Counted from the stretch's first letter, positions 21,781 to 32,418 are shown. The stretch: DNA of 64,000 nucleotides from Botryosphaeria dothidea (GCA_011503125.2 WWBZ02000022.1:3472001-3536000), one strand, 5' to 3'. The notes: generated by a model from the sequence alone, not told the origin. Numbers and translations are program-made.

Positions 21781-23353
21781 ATGGCGGAAATACCACCTAC
21801 TGTAAGACAATGCCTTCTAACAACAACAATTCCTTTTGGCTACTCTCAGTTCACTTACAAACCATCCAGCCGGAGTATGACTCCTCCGACCCCAAGGGCG
21901 GCGACCCCACCGCCGTCGACGTCAACGCCGTCTACACCGGGCTCGAATTCCACTACGTGTGGCTGATGGTCTGCGCGTGCCTGGTCTTCATGATTATCCC
22001 GGGCATCGGCCTGCTCTACGGCGGCCTCGCGCGCCGCAAGTCCTCGTTGTCCCTCCTCTTCCAGTCCTTCATGGTCATGGCCGTCACGACCTTCCAATGG
22101 ATGTTCTGGGGCTACTCGCTGGCGTACTCGCGCACGGCGGGCCCCTTCATCGGCGACCTGGCCAACTTCGGGCTGAGGAACGTGCAGGTCGCGCCCTCGC
22201 CCGGCTCCGCGCTGCTGCCCGAGATCGTCTTCTGCCTGTACCAGCTGCTCTTCTGCGCGTGCACCGTGCAGATCGTCATCGGCGGCGCCTTCGAGCGCGG
22301 CCGCATCGTGCCCTCGCTCATCTTCTCGTTCCTGTGGGCCACCATCGTCTACTGCCCCATCGCGTGCTGGACGTGGAACTCCAACGGCTGGCTATACAAC
22401 CTGCCCTCGCTCGACTTCGCCGGCGGCGGCCCCGTGCACATCGCGTCGGGCTGGTCCGCGCTGGCGTACGCCTTCGTGCTAGGCAAGCGCAAGCACGCCG
22501 GCGAGACGACGCACCAGAAGCCGCACAACACCACGCTCGTCTTCATCGGTAAGTTTTCCTTTCTCGACCAAACCCGTCCCGCAACCTACTCACTCACATG
22601 CCATCCACCACAGGCACCGTCCTCATCTGGTTCGGCTGGTTCGGCTTCAACGGCGGCTCCGCGCTCAACGCGTCGGTGCGCTCCATGTTCGTGTGCTTCA
22701 ACACCAACACGGCGGCCTCGTTCGGCGTGCTGGGCTGGGTCGCCGTCGACTACGTCAAGCACAAGGGCAAGTTCTCCGTCGTCGGCGCGTGCTCGGGCGC
22801 CATCGCGGGGCTCGTCGGCATCACGCCCGCGGCGGGCTTCGTGTCGCTCTGGATCGCCGCCGTGATTGGCTTCCTCACCGGCGCCGCGTGCTCGTGCGTG
22901 CAGAACGTCGAGAAGTGGCTGCGCATCGACGAGGGCATGGACGTCTTCAAGCTGCACGGCATCGGCGGCATGATCGGCTCCTTCCTCACCGGCATCTTCG
23001 CCCAGACCTGGGTCGCGTCGCTGGACGGCCTCGGCACCGAGGCGCCCGGCGCCATGGACGGCAATGGCAGGCAGGTCGGCCTGCAGCTCGCTGAGATCTG
23101 TGCCATTTCGGGCTATTCGTTCGTCGTGAGCTGCATCCTGCTGTACATTATCAAGTTCATCCCCGGCATGCACCTGCGCGTGAGCGAGGAGGCCGAGATG
23201 ATCGGTCTGGATGTCGACCAGTTCTTCGATGAGCAGATCGGTGATTGGACTTTGTTGGAGCAGCTGCAGATTGCCCATGGCCAGCCGGCTGCTGTGAGCG
23301 CCCCGAGCAGCCAGAAGCAAAGCGAGGATGGCAAGGATACGAAGGAGGCTTAA
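21781..23353 (+). CDS. Ammonium permease, Mep2/MepA type
   Basis: Three exons: a 21-base first exon 21781-21801 (MAEIPPT), then 21870-22548 and 22614-23353; 479 residues. Amt/Mep proteins are plasma-membrane trimers with 11 membrane segments per subunit that carry ammonium. Segment 1 follows YTGLEFHYVWLMVCACLVF. The pore signature DFAGGGPVHIASG keeps the first histidine of the twin-His pair, and LHGIGGMIGSF holds the second. In yeast, Mep1 and Mep3 lack the first histidine while Mep2, the sensor-like high-affinity form, has it, so this is a Mep2-type protein. The cytosolic tail (EEAEMIGLDVDQFFDEQIGDW) is the usual regulatory C terminus. GC content is clearly higher than in the flanks. GATA sites upstream suggest nitrogen control. 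Splice ends are GTAAGA/CAG and GTAAGT/CAG. Confidence 0.92.
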
Positions 23354-23790
23354 TGTGTGGATTGTGAAGGCGAAGAGAACCGAGAAAAGGAAGCTTAGAA
23401 GGTTGGAACAGAGGCATTGCGGGAATACCAGGGAAATGATACCACTGTTTGGGCCATTTATGGCGGGTGCGATGTAGAGACAATACCCTTTTAATACCTT
23501 GTTTCTGCATTGAGGGAGCAATAACAATTCGACGCTTAGTCTACAATGAGTAACCAGGAATTGTGAACAAGACCAATGGAAAGAGTCGCAGATCTTTCTA
23601 GCCCGGCCAATAAGGCGCGATGTCGATCTTAAGACGGAATCCATCGTTAGAGAAAAGAGGTGCTTACTAGTGATTCACTCGTTAATTAGATCTCGTCAAC
23701 AGCCATCGATACTTTGAACATAGGATCTCGAGCTGGAACTTCTAATATCTTCATACCTGTTATACAAGTTGTACATTTATCTACGTAATC
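23354..23790. other. 3'-3' spacer between ammonium permease and SHE9
   Basis: The two genes converge on this 437-base span, which must hold both 3' ends. It is AT-richer than the flanking coding sequence. Nothing else is seen. Confidence 0.5.
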
Positions 23791-25375
23791 TTAGAGGCCT
23801 CCATTGGGCTTCAGGAATGCTAGTACGATGGCGCATGTGATAGCCGCGCCAGCTGCCGCGCCCTGAAGCGCTGCAGTAGTAACGTCGATCTTACGGACAG
23901 AGATGGCGCGTTCGCTGAAGAGGTCGCGCAAGTAGAGGTTCCAATCTTCGACATGGGCAGCGACCTTCTCTTGTGGTGTGGCGGGGACAGGCCGCTCCTT
24001 TGAATATGGTCTGGCATCATCGGTTGGAAGAGGAATTGTAGGTTCAGGGCCAGTGAGATCGGCTGAGACCGTGGTCTGAGTCTCTGCAGACTCTACACTC
24101 CCGAGTGGAACACTGGCGGGCTCAACAACATCGTCGATCTCTTCTGATATGGAGTCAGGGGTGGTGGCCTTGGTGGGTTCTGCGACTTCGAGTGGATCCT
24201 CAGTGAGAGACGCAGGGACGGGCGAGTGGGGCAGATCAGCTGTTCCAGTCGGTGTGGGGCCTACGACAGTCGGTGGAGCCGCGGTGGTCATCGTCCTTTC
24301 GTCAAGGGCAGCCTTGATTTCCCGGACAAGTCTACGTCTCCTCCAAGGTTCGATAGCAACGAGCTGGCTGAGCAGCAGCAAGATGTTGACTCCCATAAGA
24401 CCGATGGTGACCCAAGTACTGTTCCTGCGAATGGTGTCGCTCCAGATTTGTTCCTCATGATACTGAGCTCGCTCACGCTTCTCAAGATGGGCGCGAGCCT
24501 CCTCGAGGGAACGGTCTGCTAACAGCACAGCATCTTTGGCGCTTCTGACGGCCTGGTCGTTGAGATGTTCGGAGCGAATCAATGACATGTAACGTTCCAG
24601 GTCACCAGCAGACCACGAGTGTTTCCGTTCCAGCAGGCCGACAACCTCCTTTTGCGATGCCTGTTGTTGAGATTGTGCGGCTTCGAGTTGGCGTTTCGCA
24701 TCTTCGACTTGAGCGCGACGAGACTTCACCAGACGTTCTGCAAAGTCCTTAGTATGTTGATGCCATCCCATCCAGGTCTGTCTTACCTTGCTGCTTGATC
24801 TCCTGGCGGAGAGCCTCAATGCCTGAGAAGTCCGTTCCAGTGTAGCTATTCACCTTTTGTCCGACAAGAATGAGTTTTGGCAGAAGCTCGTCGAAATATG
24901 CAGATGCCCGCTTGTATATCTCCCATCGTAAGCCTTGGCGGTGAGACGGGAGCTTTTCATCAGGAACCTGCTCGACGCGTTCAGGTTGAGGTGACGAAGG
25001 TTGAAGGGATGCCGGCTCGTTCGGAGGTAGAGGTGGAGATTCAGTGGGAGAAGAGGGCAGTTCGGGTGGCTGCTGGGCTGGTGGGTCGGAAGCCCGCTTC
25101 GCAGCATCCTCAATTGCCGGCGATTGAGGGTCCTGCTGGTCGGACGGAGGCTTCTGCTGCAAGGCTCTGGCAGTGGAAGACCATTGCCGAATTGCTGTCG
25201 AAGCCGATGGGGGCAGGGCTCGCCTACTCGTCGGCAGCGGGGCAGCGGAGAAGGCACGGAGCTTGCATTGGAAGCAGACGGACGGCGACGATTGAGCGAC
25301 AGGGCGGGCTTGAGCAAAGGTTAGGACAGCATAGTCGGTCAGCAAGCGGGCGGCGTGCTGCAGCGCCGGGCGCAT
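23791..25375 (-). CDS. SHE9: Mitochondrial inner-membrane protein She9/Mdm33
   Basis: Two exons, 24787-25375 and 23791-24737, give 511 residues. She9/Mdm33 shapes the mitochondrial inner membrane and is linked to fission. The N terminus is Arg/Ala/Ser-rich with few acidic residues (MRPALQHAARLLTDYAVL, later SSTARALQQK), fitting a matrix-targeting sequence. A Pro/Ser/Gln-rich spacer follows to about residue 140. The conserved core begins at RWEIYKRASAYFDEL. It runs through a long coiled coil (RRAQVEDAKRQLEAAQSQQQ, then LVERKHSWSAGDLERYMSLIR with L in place of the first V) to a membrane segment, VTIGLMGVNILLLLSQLV, near residue 340. An acidic linker and a last hydrophobic segment (AGAAITCAIVLAFLKP) end the protein. 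Intron ends are GTAAGA and CAG. The gene diverges from the HAD phosphatase gene. Confidence 0.85.
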
Positions 25376-25779
25376 GTCTGGGGAACAACAACAGGAATGA
25401 GGATTGTGGGTGTGTTGAGCGTTTGGGTGGGTTGACAGCTCAGCGTCCCGTCAATGCATCGGAGCTCAGGCGCCGGGCGGTGAAGACGGTCAGGACTCCG
25501 GCCAAGGCGCAACGTCAGCGGCTCACGCGCGATTATTCCCCACGTTGCGCCGGCCGGTGCCTTTTCTGGCTGCGGTCGCAAGAGGCAAGTGGGAGGGCTT
25601 AATTTGTGATTTCTATTGGCTTGGCTTCGAAACCTCTCAACCCTCTGACTCTTTCCCTCCCACCTCTTAGACATAGATCTCCTCCGTTCTATCTTTTCCG
25701 CCCCGCATAGACTTGCGTTCTCTCGCATTAGACCATCCGTTTGCCTCTTCCGGGCTTTCTTAGATCTAACCTCAACACA
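25376..25779. promoter_or_regulatory. Shared promoter region of SHE9 and the HAD phosphatase gene
   Basis: The two genes diverge from this 404-base span. The right half, just before the ATG at 25780, is CT-rich and reads like a fungal 5' leader. A plus-strand frame that crosses from SHE9 into this span is antisense to SHE9 and has no domain. Confidence 0.45.
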
Positions 25780-27264
25780 ATGTCTGGCTCTCCTGATCTC
25801 TGGGCTATGAAGTCCGATCCCAAGTTTGTCTTCTTCACCGACTTTGACGGCACCATCACCTTGCAAGACAGTAAGTCTTAGCCGTTTCTTCTTATCTTTC
25901 GCATTTCCTTCGCGCGTTGTATGGTTGGCGACCATGCCCCGAGCTATTTGAGGCGGGCAGGTACTCGGCAGACCTCTTGCAGAAGTCTAGCCATTCGCGC
26001 CTACGCACCGAGATCCCCTCTCGCAGCGGCTCGCATGGTTATGATGAGCATGTGGATATTGGGAAAGTGGTCTGTCTCCAAAATCGCGTCACGATTCACA
26101 GACATATTGTCTTCGGCTGTCAAGCATGGGCACAGAGGCGTTTTGGCGCACAAGTCTTGTGCAGGAAAACTGCTTTGTTTCTTTGACAGCATCTACTTCT
26201 CGACGGCTGTCATATCTTTCATGCTCCGACATGGCTGCCGAAGACTTATGTCATCCATCATGTACTCCTGCGAACTCGGCCAGAGAAATCTCCCTGCAAC
26301 TCCAGCCCCGAGCATAGTCCGACAGCTGCCAATAACGTATACTGACGTTTTATAGGCAATGACTTTATGGTGCGTTGCTCGACATTTCCCGTATAGGAAC
26401 TATTTAAGCACAATTATTAACTGCCTGGAAGACCGACAACATTGGCTTCGGCCATGCTCTCAGGCGTCAGGGCAACATGGACACTCTCAATGGCACCAAG
26501 ACGTTCAGAGACTCTTTCCGCGAGATGATGGACAGCGTCACGAAGCCCTACGACCAGTGCATCAAATACCTCGTGGAGAATATCAAGCTTGACCCTTACT
26601 TCAACGAGTTCTTCAAATGGGCCTTGCAAAACAACGTCCCGGTTGTCGTCCTCTCGTCCGGTATGGAGCCCATCATCAAGGCTCTCCTCGAGCACCTCGT
26701 CGGCCCCGACTACGTCAAGATGCAGGTCGTCGGCAACCAGGTGGCCCCGCGTCCCGGCAAGAGCAGCATCAACGAAGAGGGCGGCTGGCAAATCATCTTC
26801 CACGACGACAGGTACGTGCGGGTGTGAGAGAGAGAAAGAGCGATAAGAGAGCAAGAAATTCTGACACGGTCACGCAGCGGGTTCGGGCACGACAAGTCGC
26901 TCACGCTTCGGCCCTACGCGCAGCTGCCCGAGGGCCAGCGTCCCACCATGTTCTATGCGGGCGACGGGGTCTCAGACTTATCCGCAGCACGCGAGACTGA
27001 CCTGCTGTTCGCCAAGAAGGGCCATGACCTGATCCAGTACTGCGTGCGCGAGGACATCCCCTTCACCGTCTTCTCCGACTGGAAGGACATCCTGGAGAAG
27101 GTCAAGGAGATAGTGTAGGTCATCACCTGACGGCTTTTTGTCTCACGCACCCCACGCTGACGCGAGTTTCCAGTGCGGGCAAGACGTCCGTCGAGCAGGC
27201 GGCAAAGGAGGGCTACGAACAATTCAAGAGTGGCCAGGCGGGCGTCAACGGCACCGCCAAGTAG
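25780..27264 (+). CDS. HAD-superfamily phosphatase, MtnX/PSP-like (yeast YNL010W-like)
   Basis: Five exons, 25780-25870, 26356-26369, 26432-26811, 26878-27114 and 27174-27264, give 270 residues. HAD motif I is FFTDFDGTITLQD (nucleophile Asp then Asp). Motif II is VVLSSGMEP. The conserved Lys lies in the PRPGKSS region, and motif IV is YAGDGVSDLSAARETD. The protein resembles fungal phosphoserine-phosphatase-like enzymes of the YNL010W group, implicated in removing polyol or similar small phosphates; the true substrate is unknown. No signal peptide, so probably cytosolic. Two things are odd: exon 2 is only 14 bases (coding SNDFM with its neighbours), and intron 1 is 485 bases, far above the local norm. 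Phases agree throughout. The third acceptor is AAG. The last donor is GTAGGT, chosen because it gives EIVAGKTSVEQA. Confidence 0.8.
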
Positions 27265-27944
27265 AGAGAAAAGAAGGGTCGGGCCGCAATGGTCGCGGTT
27301 GATAAGCAGCCGCACCCTGGTGGTGGGCTGGAGCGGGCGTAGAGAGGACGGGAAGGCCGGAGCAGGGGGAAGTGCGGGACATGTTGAATAGACGACCAGC
27401 TAGAAATAGAGCGCATGAACAGGTGCGAGATCACATGATGCGGCGCTGTGCTTGCGCGCTGAGTGGATCGTTTCTTTTTTTTCTCCCAGTGCATGGCCGA
27501 TCTTGGGCTGCAGCTGCTGCTGGCTGGTCAAACGCACGATGCGTTGTCTACCACACGGCAACCATGATATTACCCCTCCCCCTCCCCGCCGCGCCCATAG
27601 GACGGCCAACACCCGGGTCGCTTGCTTCTAGAAGTCGTCCGCGGCGCGCCTCTTACCGGACCCTTTTATAGTGTCTGGGCGATCGATCTCTACTCTCCGC
27701 GGGGTTTACGCGCGGATTTAACCAGCGTAGGGGGCAATTACTCGGTCAGTGTGAGAGACTTCAATAGGTGCCCGAGCACAGCCATTGATACCCTCCGCAG
27801 CCCGTCGACCGTCCAAAAAAGCCCGCCCCGCGACTCCAGCACCCCGCTAACCTTCTCACGGCCCGAAACCCCTCCCTCTCCAACGCAAACCCACCACACA
27901 CACACACACCCGCATACCACACACGCTCTCTCCAGTGTCCCGCC
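27265..27944. other. Spacer upstream of the NECAP-like gene
   Basis: This 680-base span holds the phosphatase 3' end and the NECAP promoter. The last 150 bases are CA- and CT-rich and contain a (CA)7 run at 27895-27908, 37 bases upstream of the ATG. No gene is seen. Confidence 0.5.
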
Positions 27945-28871
27945 ATGGAGACCATCGACCCGACGACGGGCCAGAAGCTGCCGCCCGACGCCATCCAGCG
28001 CGTGCTCTACATCGCCAGCAGCGTGCACGTCTACCAGATCCCGCCGCTCACCTCGACCAGAGGCTACACCGCCGCCGAGTGGACAGACGAGAAGCGCTCG
28101 CGCAAGATCTTCACGGGGCGGCTGCGCCTGCTCGAGACGGCGGTCCCCAAGACCTCCAATGCCGCGTCGACGACGATAATCCCGTCGAATCCAAACACCG
28201 ACCCGGACTCGACCGAGGACGTCAAGGTCGATCTGCTCATCGAGGACCCGGCGACGGGCGAGCTCTTCGCCGCCGCGCCCTACGCCGCTGCCGCCGTCGT
28301 CGAGCAGGCCCTCGACAGCAGCCGCTTCTTCGCCGTGCAGTTCCGCAACCAGGGCATGAAAGCCACGCTGGGCATCGGCTTCGAGGAGCGCAGCGAGGCC
28401 ATGGACTTCAACATCTCGCTGCAGGACGCGCGCAAGGTGCTCGGCCTCGAGCCCAAGGCCGCCGCCGGCGGGTCCCAGTCCGCGCAACAACCGGCCAAAT
28501 CGGCGGAGGAGGAGAAGAAGGACTTCAGCTTGAAGGAGGGCGAGACCATCACGGTGAACATTGGCGGCAGGGGGCGGAGGAACAGGGCGTCGCCCAACAA
28601 TGGCAGCCCGCCCGGCGAGGAGAACAAGGATGCGCAGGCCGCGCTGTTCTCGATCAAGCCGCCGCCGTCGAGCGGTGGTGGTGGTGGTGGTGGTGGTGGT
28701 GGGGGCGGGGCTGTTCCGTTCCTGCCCCCGCCGCCCACCGCGTCGTCGGTCAAGGCGGAGAGGCGGAGGAGTAGACCGCTGCCGCCGCAAGGTGCGATAC
28801 CGCCGGTGGAGAAGCAGCCGAGCCCGCGGGAGTTAGGATTCGATGACGGCGAGTTCGGCGAGTTTCAGTAA
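27945..28871 (+). CDS. NECAP-like adaptin ear-binding endocytic protein
   Basis: Single exon, 308 residues. The N-terminal 170 residues form the PH-like (PHear) NECAP domain: RVLYIASSVHVYQIPPL, then GYTAAEWTDE, then FTGRLRLLET, DVKVDLLIEDPATGELFAAAPY, and SSRFFAVQFRNQGMKATLGIGF with ERSEAMDFNISLQDARKVL. NECAP proteins bind AP-2 and clathrin-coat factors at the plasma membrane. A low-complexity tail follows, with a 12-Gly run and Pro-rich patches. The very end, DDGEFGEFQ, has FxxF-like spacing such as is used to bind adaptin ears; this is an inference. The ATG at 27945 follows a CT/CA-rich leader. The gene is GC-rich. A 350-codon antisense frame covers the same bases but is Arg/Leu-rich and not a gene. 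Confidence 0.88.
   Translation: METIDPTTGQKLPPDAIQRVLYIASSVHVYQIPPLTSTRGYTAAEWTDEKRSRKIFTGRLRLLETAVPKTSNAASTTIIPSNPNTDPDSTEDVKVDLLIEDPATGELFAAAPYAAAAVVEQALDSSRFFAVQFRNQGMKATLGIGFEERSEAMDFNISLQDARKVLGLEPKAAAGGSQSAQQPAKSAEEEKKDFSLKEGETITVNIGGRGRRNRASPNNGSPPGEENKDAQAALFSIKPPPSSGGGGGGGGGGGGAVPFLPPPPTASSVKAERRRSRPLPPQGAIPPVEKQPSPRELGFDDGEFGEFQ
28674..28709 (+). repeat. GGT-rich microsatellite coding 12 glycines
   Basis: A run of GGT/GGG/GGC codons gives 12 consecutive glycines in the disordered tail of the NECAP-like protein. As a near-perfect GGT repeat it is likely to vary in length between strains. Confidence 0.85.
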
Positions 28872-29329
28872 GGTGTCCGTGATATGAAATGCTCAAAGGC
28901 TCCCAGCTTGTCCTCTCAATCGATAATAAGTCGGCTCTACAGAGAGAGGAGACGGAGCACACAATTTAGCTTTTCTCCCTCTCCTTCCAATAATTAATGG
29001 GAAACTTGCATACATCACGGCGTTGGTCTAGCGTTCAGCGATGTTCGTCCTTGTCATGCTTGTAATGGCGTAGGATAGAATTTATACTACAGCATCTATT
29101 CCATGAGAGAAGTGTACATCGCCTCGTAAAGTCATACATTCAATCTTCGTTGGCCATCATCATTACGCTCATTGAGGTTGTCCTGAGCCCGTAGCATCAT
29201 CAAGGACTAGTCGTACAGGATTAAGATACCCTTCGGTCTGGAAACGTCAGGCATGGTCCATGAACCAGTAGGCAAGATATGTCCAATTGTAACAAGCTTC
29301 CAAGGTTTCCTACGCACCGTCCCGCAGAA
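28872..29329. other. 3'-3' spacer between NECAP and GILT genes
   Basis: The two genes converge on this 458-base span, which must hold both 3' ends. It is AT-richer than the flanks. No coding or RNA feature is recognised. Confidence 0.5.
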
Positions 29330-30279
29330 TTAAGCGCCGTTCAACTCTTGGTACAGCTTGTTGATGTCCCGGATGAGCGAGTCTCTGTCGGAGCCGGCGG
29401 GGCAGTCCTTCCACTCGCCTCCATCGCGAATGCAGCGGACCTGCTCGTTGAGACGGATCTTTTTCGGGAGTCAGTCACCATCCACATCTTTCTCGAGCGG
29501 TTGCTACTCACCGTGCAGCTCGTCGAGACGTTGGCCTCAGCACTGCGTATGAAGCTCGCCTGGAGCAGGTCGGCAACGTATCCGCCATCGTCTTGGGTCA
29601 AGCAGTCGTTGATTCTCGCAAAGTCGATGCCGTGCTCCATAGCACAGTCCTGGATCATATGGCGCTCGGGGATCTTCTGGTACTGGCGGGTGAGGCAGTA
29701 GGTGAAGCCGAGATAGATCTTGGGGTCGGGGTATTTATCTGCGGCGCAGAGCTCTATCATGTTGCCCAGGCACTCGGTCTCGCCGTGCTTGCACTCGACG
29801 CCGTCGTCGTGGTCGGTGGGCTTGCCGATGTACGAGAGCTTGAACTCGATGCGGTCCGAGATCTCGACCATGGTGGGCAGGACGAGCAGCTGCAGGCAGT
29901 CGAGGGCGTCGGGGCATTTGGACCTGGAAGCGGGAAACGGCGTCAGAGCTTAGCTTAGACAGAGAATGTTTTCGTGGCGTGTTTTGAGGTCTAAAAAAGC
30001 GGAACAAACGGGATCAACATACATGATGTGTGCCTCGAGCGGCACCTTCTTTTGCTCAGTAATGGCTGTCTGAGCTCCAGCATCTTCGGTCTGCTCGGTA
30101 GCCGGGTCCCAGGCGACGAGGGAGCGGCTCTCGATGCCGGTGGGGAAGAAGAGGACGAACAAGATGAGCAGAGCTAGAACGGTGGCTCGCAGGAAGACGG
30201 ACATGACTGCACGGCGCGGGCGAGAGGGCTCGGGTCGTGCAGGAGGATGCGAGATGGGCAGGGGTTGTTTCTCGTCCAT
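29330..30279 (-). CDS. GILT-family (lysosomal thiol reductase-like) membrane-anchored protein
   Basis: Three exons, 30023-30279, 29512-29923 and 29330-29458, give 265 residues. After a Pro-rich cytosolic start, a hydrophobic segment (VFLRATVLALLILFVLFFP, about residues 28-46) makes a signal anchor, so the rest should face the secretory lumen. The GILT domain starts at AHIMSKCPDALDC. It continues as LQLLVLPTMVEISDRIEF, KLSYIGKPTD and GVECKHGETECLGNMIELCA, the last resembling the GILT signature CQHGxxECxxNxxExC. Other Cys residues follow in YCLTRQYQ, DCAMEHG and NDCLTQDD. In animals GILT reduces protein disulphides through CxxC; here the two cysteines are five residues apart (CPDALDC), as I recall for other fungal members, so redox activity is uncertain. 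Exon 3 acceptor is AAG at 29461-29459; the CAG 18 bases downstream is an in-frame alternative. Confidence 0.8.
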
Positions 30280-30628
30280 GTTTGCAGGAATGCAGAGCAG
30301 ATTGTTCTGGCGGGGAAGTTGAAGAGAACTGTAGAGCAGGAGCTATGCGATCCGCAGGGTCCAGCAGCCCAATGAAAACACGCGTGACTGGCCGAGACGC
30401 GTGCCGAATCGAGACGAGACAGCGGGCGGCGCGGCGAGCAGCGGGGCGCTCTCCAGCCCAGTCCCCAGCGCTACTCCTTCCGCCCGCCTCTTAGCGGCGG
30501 CCCTGTGGCCCGAGGGGGCTGAGGTCCAAGATCCGTCTGTCAGATTGACCCTTGTCGGCAAAACATGGCGGCCTTATCACTTCCACCTGTCACCCCTCTG
30601 TCTTCTCCAGTCCACATTCCTTCCAGCA
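30280..30628. promoter_or_regulatory. Shared promoter region of GILT and hexokinase-family genes
   Basis: The two genes diverge from this 349-base span. It carries both promoters. The plus-strand frame is open upstream of the kinase ATG at 30629, but the upstream part is Ala/Ser/Arg-rich without a start context and reads as leader sequence. Confidence 0.45.
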
Positions 30629-32418
30629 ATGGCCCATGATTACGCTGCCGTGCTGCAGCCGCTCACTCGCCACATAAACTCTAACGACCTCCTGCAACTA
30701 GCCCGTGGCTTTTCCCACACCTATGAGCATTTGGCGCTTTCGTCGCCCACCCATTTCCTTGCCACTCCAGTCACTGCCTTGCCCACCGGCAAAGAGACCG
30801 GGGCCTTTCTGGCCATCGATGTGGGCGGCACCAATCTCCGCGTTGGTTTCGTAGAGCTCTTGGGCGAGCCTGGCGATGACTCCCTTTCCGCAATATCACG
30901 CGATCAGAATGGCAGGAAGCCATCCAAGATTCGCCGCTCCCACGAGCGTGCATGGCCGATTGAGGATCACCTAAAAATGGATCAGGCCGACGATCTGTTC
31001 CTCTGGATCGGCGACTGCATAGCCGGTGTTGTGAAAGAGGCCCTGGACGATGTCAGCCTAGGAGTCAGCCACCTTGACGAGATTCCCATGGGCATCACAT
31101 TCAGTTTCCCTATGAAGTAAGGCCCCATTCTTCCTTTTCAAGTCGCTTTCTTCTCTTCCATCCAAAATCAGTCTTTGTCGTTGCCACCCCATACTCGAAT
31201 GCGAGGCAGCATCTCCGGGTCATTCGCGTGTGCTTGGAATCGAAACTGACGAACTTATATTGTGCCAGACAAGACTCCATTTCCCAAGCCACCCTGATGC
31301 CCATGGGCAAAGGGTTCGCCATCACATCTGATCTCAACCTCGGGAAAATGCTCCTGGCCGGCTACGCGCGTCACTGCCGCGCCGACACGACAAGCAGTGT
31401 CACCAACGGGCACATCATCTCCCCGCAAAAAGCAACAACGACAGCAACCCCGACGGCAACCACGTGCAACAACCTGCCCCGGCTCCGCATCGCCGCCATC
31501 ACCAACGACACGGTGGCCACCTACGCCTCCCTCGCCTACACCACCACCGCCTCGCCCAACAGCCGCGTCGCCATGGGCCTGGTCGTCGGCACCGGCACCA
31601 ACGCCACCGTCCCCATGCCCGTCTCGTCCCTCGGCCGCCCCAAGACCCAGCACCTGGAGCTGCCCCGCGGCGTCGACCCGCACGCAGCCCGGGTCGTCGT
31701 CAACACTGAGTGGTCCGTCTGCGGCACCGAGGCGCCCCTCAAGAAGCAGCGCGTGCCCACCATCTGGGACGTCGAGCTCGATGCCGCCTGCGACGCCCCC
31801 GGCTTCCAGCCCGTCGAGTACATGACCGCCGGCCGCTACCTGGGCGAGCTCGTGCGCCTCGTGCTCGTGCAGCTCCTTCCCCAGCTCTTCGGCGGCGAGA
31901 GGGGCGATCTGCCGCCGCCGCTGCTGCGGCGGAACGCCGTGTCGACGAGGTTTCTGGCGACGGTCGTGGCGCTCGCGGACGATGCGGTGCTGGAGAGGGA
32001 GTTGGAAGGGCTTTTTCCCGCGGCGGAGCGGGGGAAGTTCCAGTGGACGAAGGAACGGATGGACTTGTTGCGCGCGGTTGCGAAGGCGGTGCAGGTGCGG
32101 TCGGCGGCGCTGGTGGCGGCCATGATCGTGGGGTTGTTGGCAAGGGTTGGGGAGGTGCAGCTGGATGACGAGGGCGAGACTCAGGGGCATGACCGCGCTC
32201 CCGCGTCTGCCGAGAAGGAGGAGCTCATAGTCGCGCATACGGGCGGTGTGATATTGCAATATCCGGGATATCTAGAGATTTGCGAGAAGTGGATAGACAC
32301 GTTGATCTCTAAGGGTTCGCCCAGGAATGCATCCAAACGGGTTGTGCTGGGGGAGGCGAAGGATGGCGGTGTCATTGGCGCGGCCGTTTTGGCGGGCATG
32401 TTTGCGGAAGCTAGATGA
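30629..32418 (+). CDS. Hexokinase-family sugar kinase, possibly GlcNAc kinase
   Basis: Two exons, 30629-31116 and 31269-32418, give 545 residues, within the hexokinase range. Visible motifs are phosphate-1 FLAIDVGGTNLRVGF, sugar-binding LMPMGKGFAITSDLNLGK, the catalytic Asp in AAITNDTVATYASLAY, phosphate-2 MGLVVGTGTNATV, an ESLR-like NTEWSVCG and adenosine-site AHTGGVILQYPGY. Canonical hexokinases have a WTKGF-type motif where this one has PMGKGF; the catalytic Lys position is kept. This divergence and the PTGKETG before motif 1 recall the fungal N-acetylglucosamine kinase and regulatory hexokinase-like branches, so the substrate is open. A Thr/Ala-rich insert (SPQKATTTATPTATT) lies near residue 220. 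Splicing (GTAAGG, CAG) rebuilds MKQDSISQATL. Exon 2 is markedly GC-rich. Confidence 0.8.

Noticed and set aside
22586..23644. 352-codon minus-strand open frame
   Set aside because: It is antisense to the ammonium permease, in a GC-rich region where long antisense frames arise by codon bias. Its product is Ala/Arg/His/Asp-rich and has no domain.
26040..26100. Possible C/D snoRNA in the long phosphatase intron
   Set aside because: A box C-like ATGATGA is present, but I find no CTGA box D with flanking stem at a fitting distance.
27738..28790. 350-codon minus-strand open frame
   Set aside because: It is antisense to the NECAP-like gene in GC-rich sequence. The product is dominated by Arg, Leu and Gly and is not protein-like.
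31255..32259. 334-codon minus-strand open frame
   Set aside because: It is antisense to the hexokinase-family gene, with His/Gly/Arg-rich low-complexity product and no start context.
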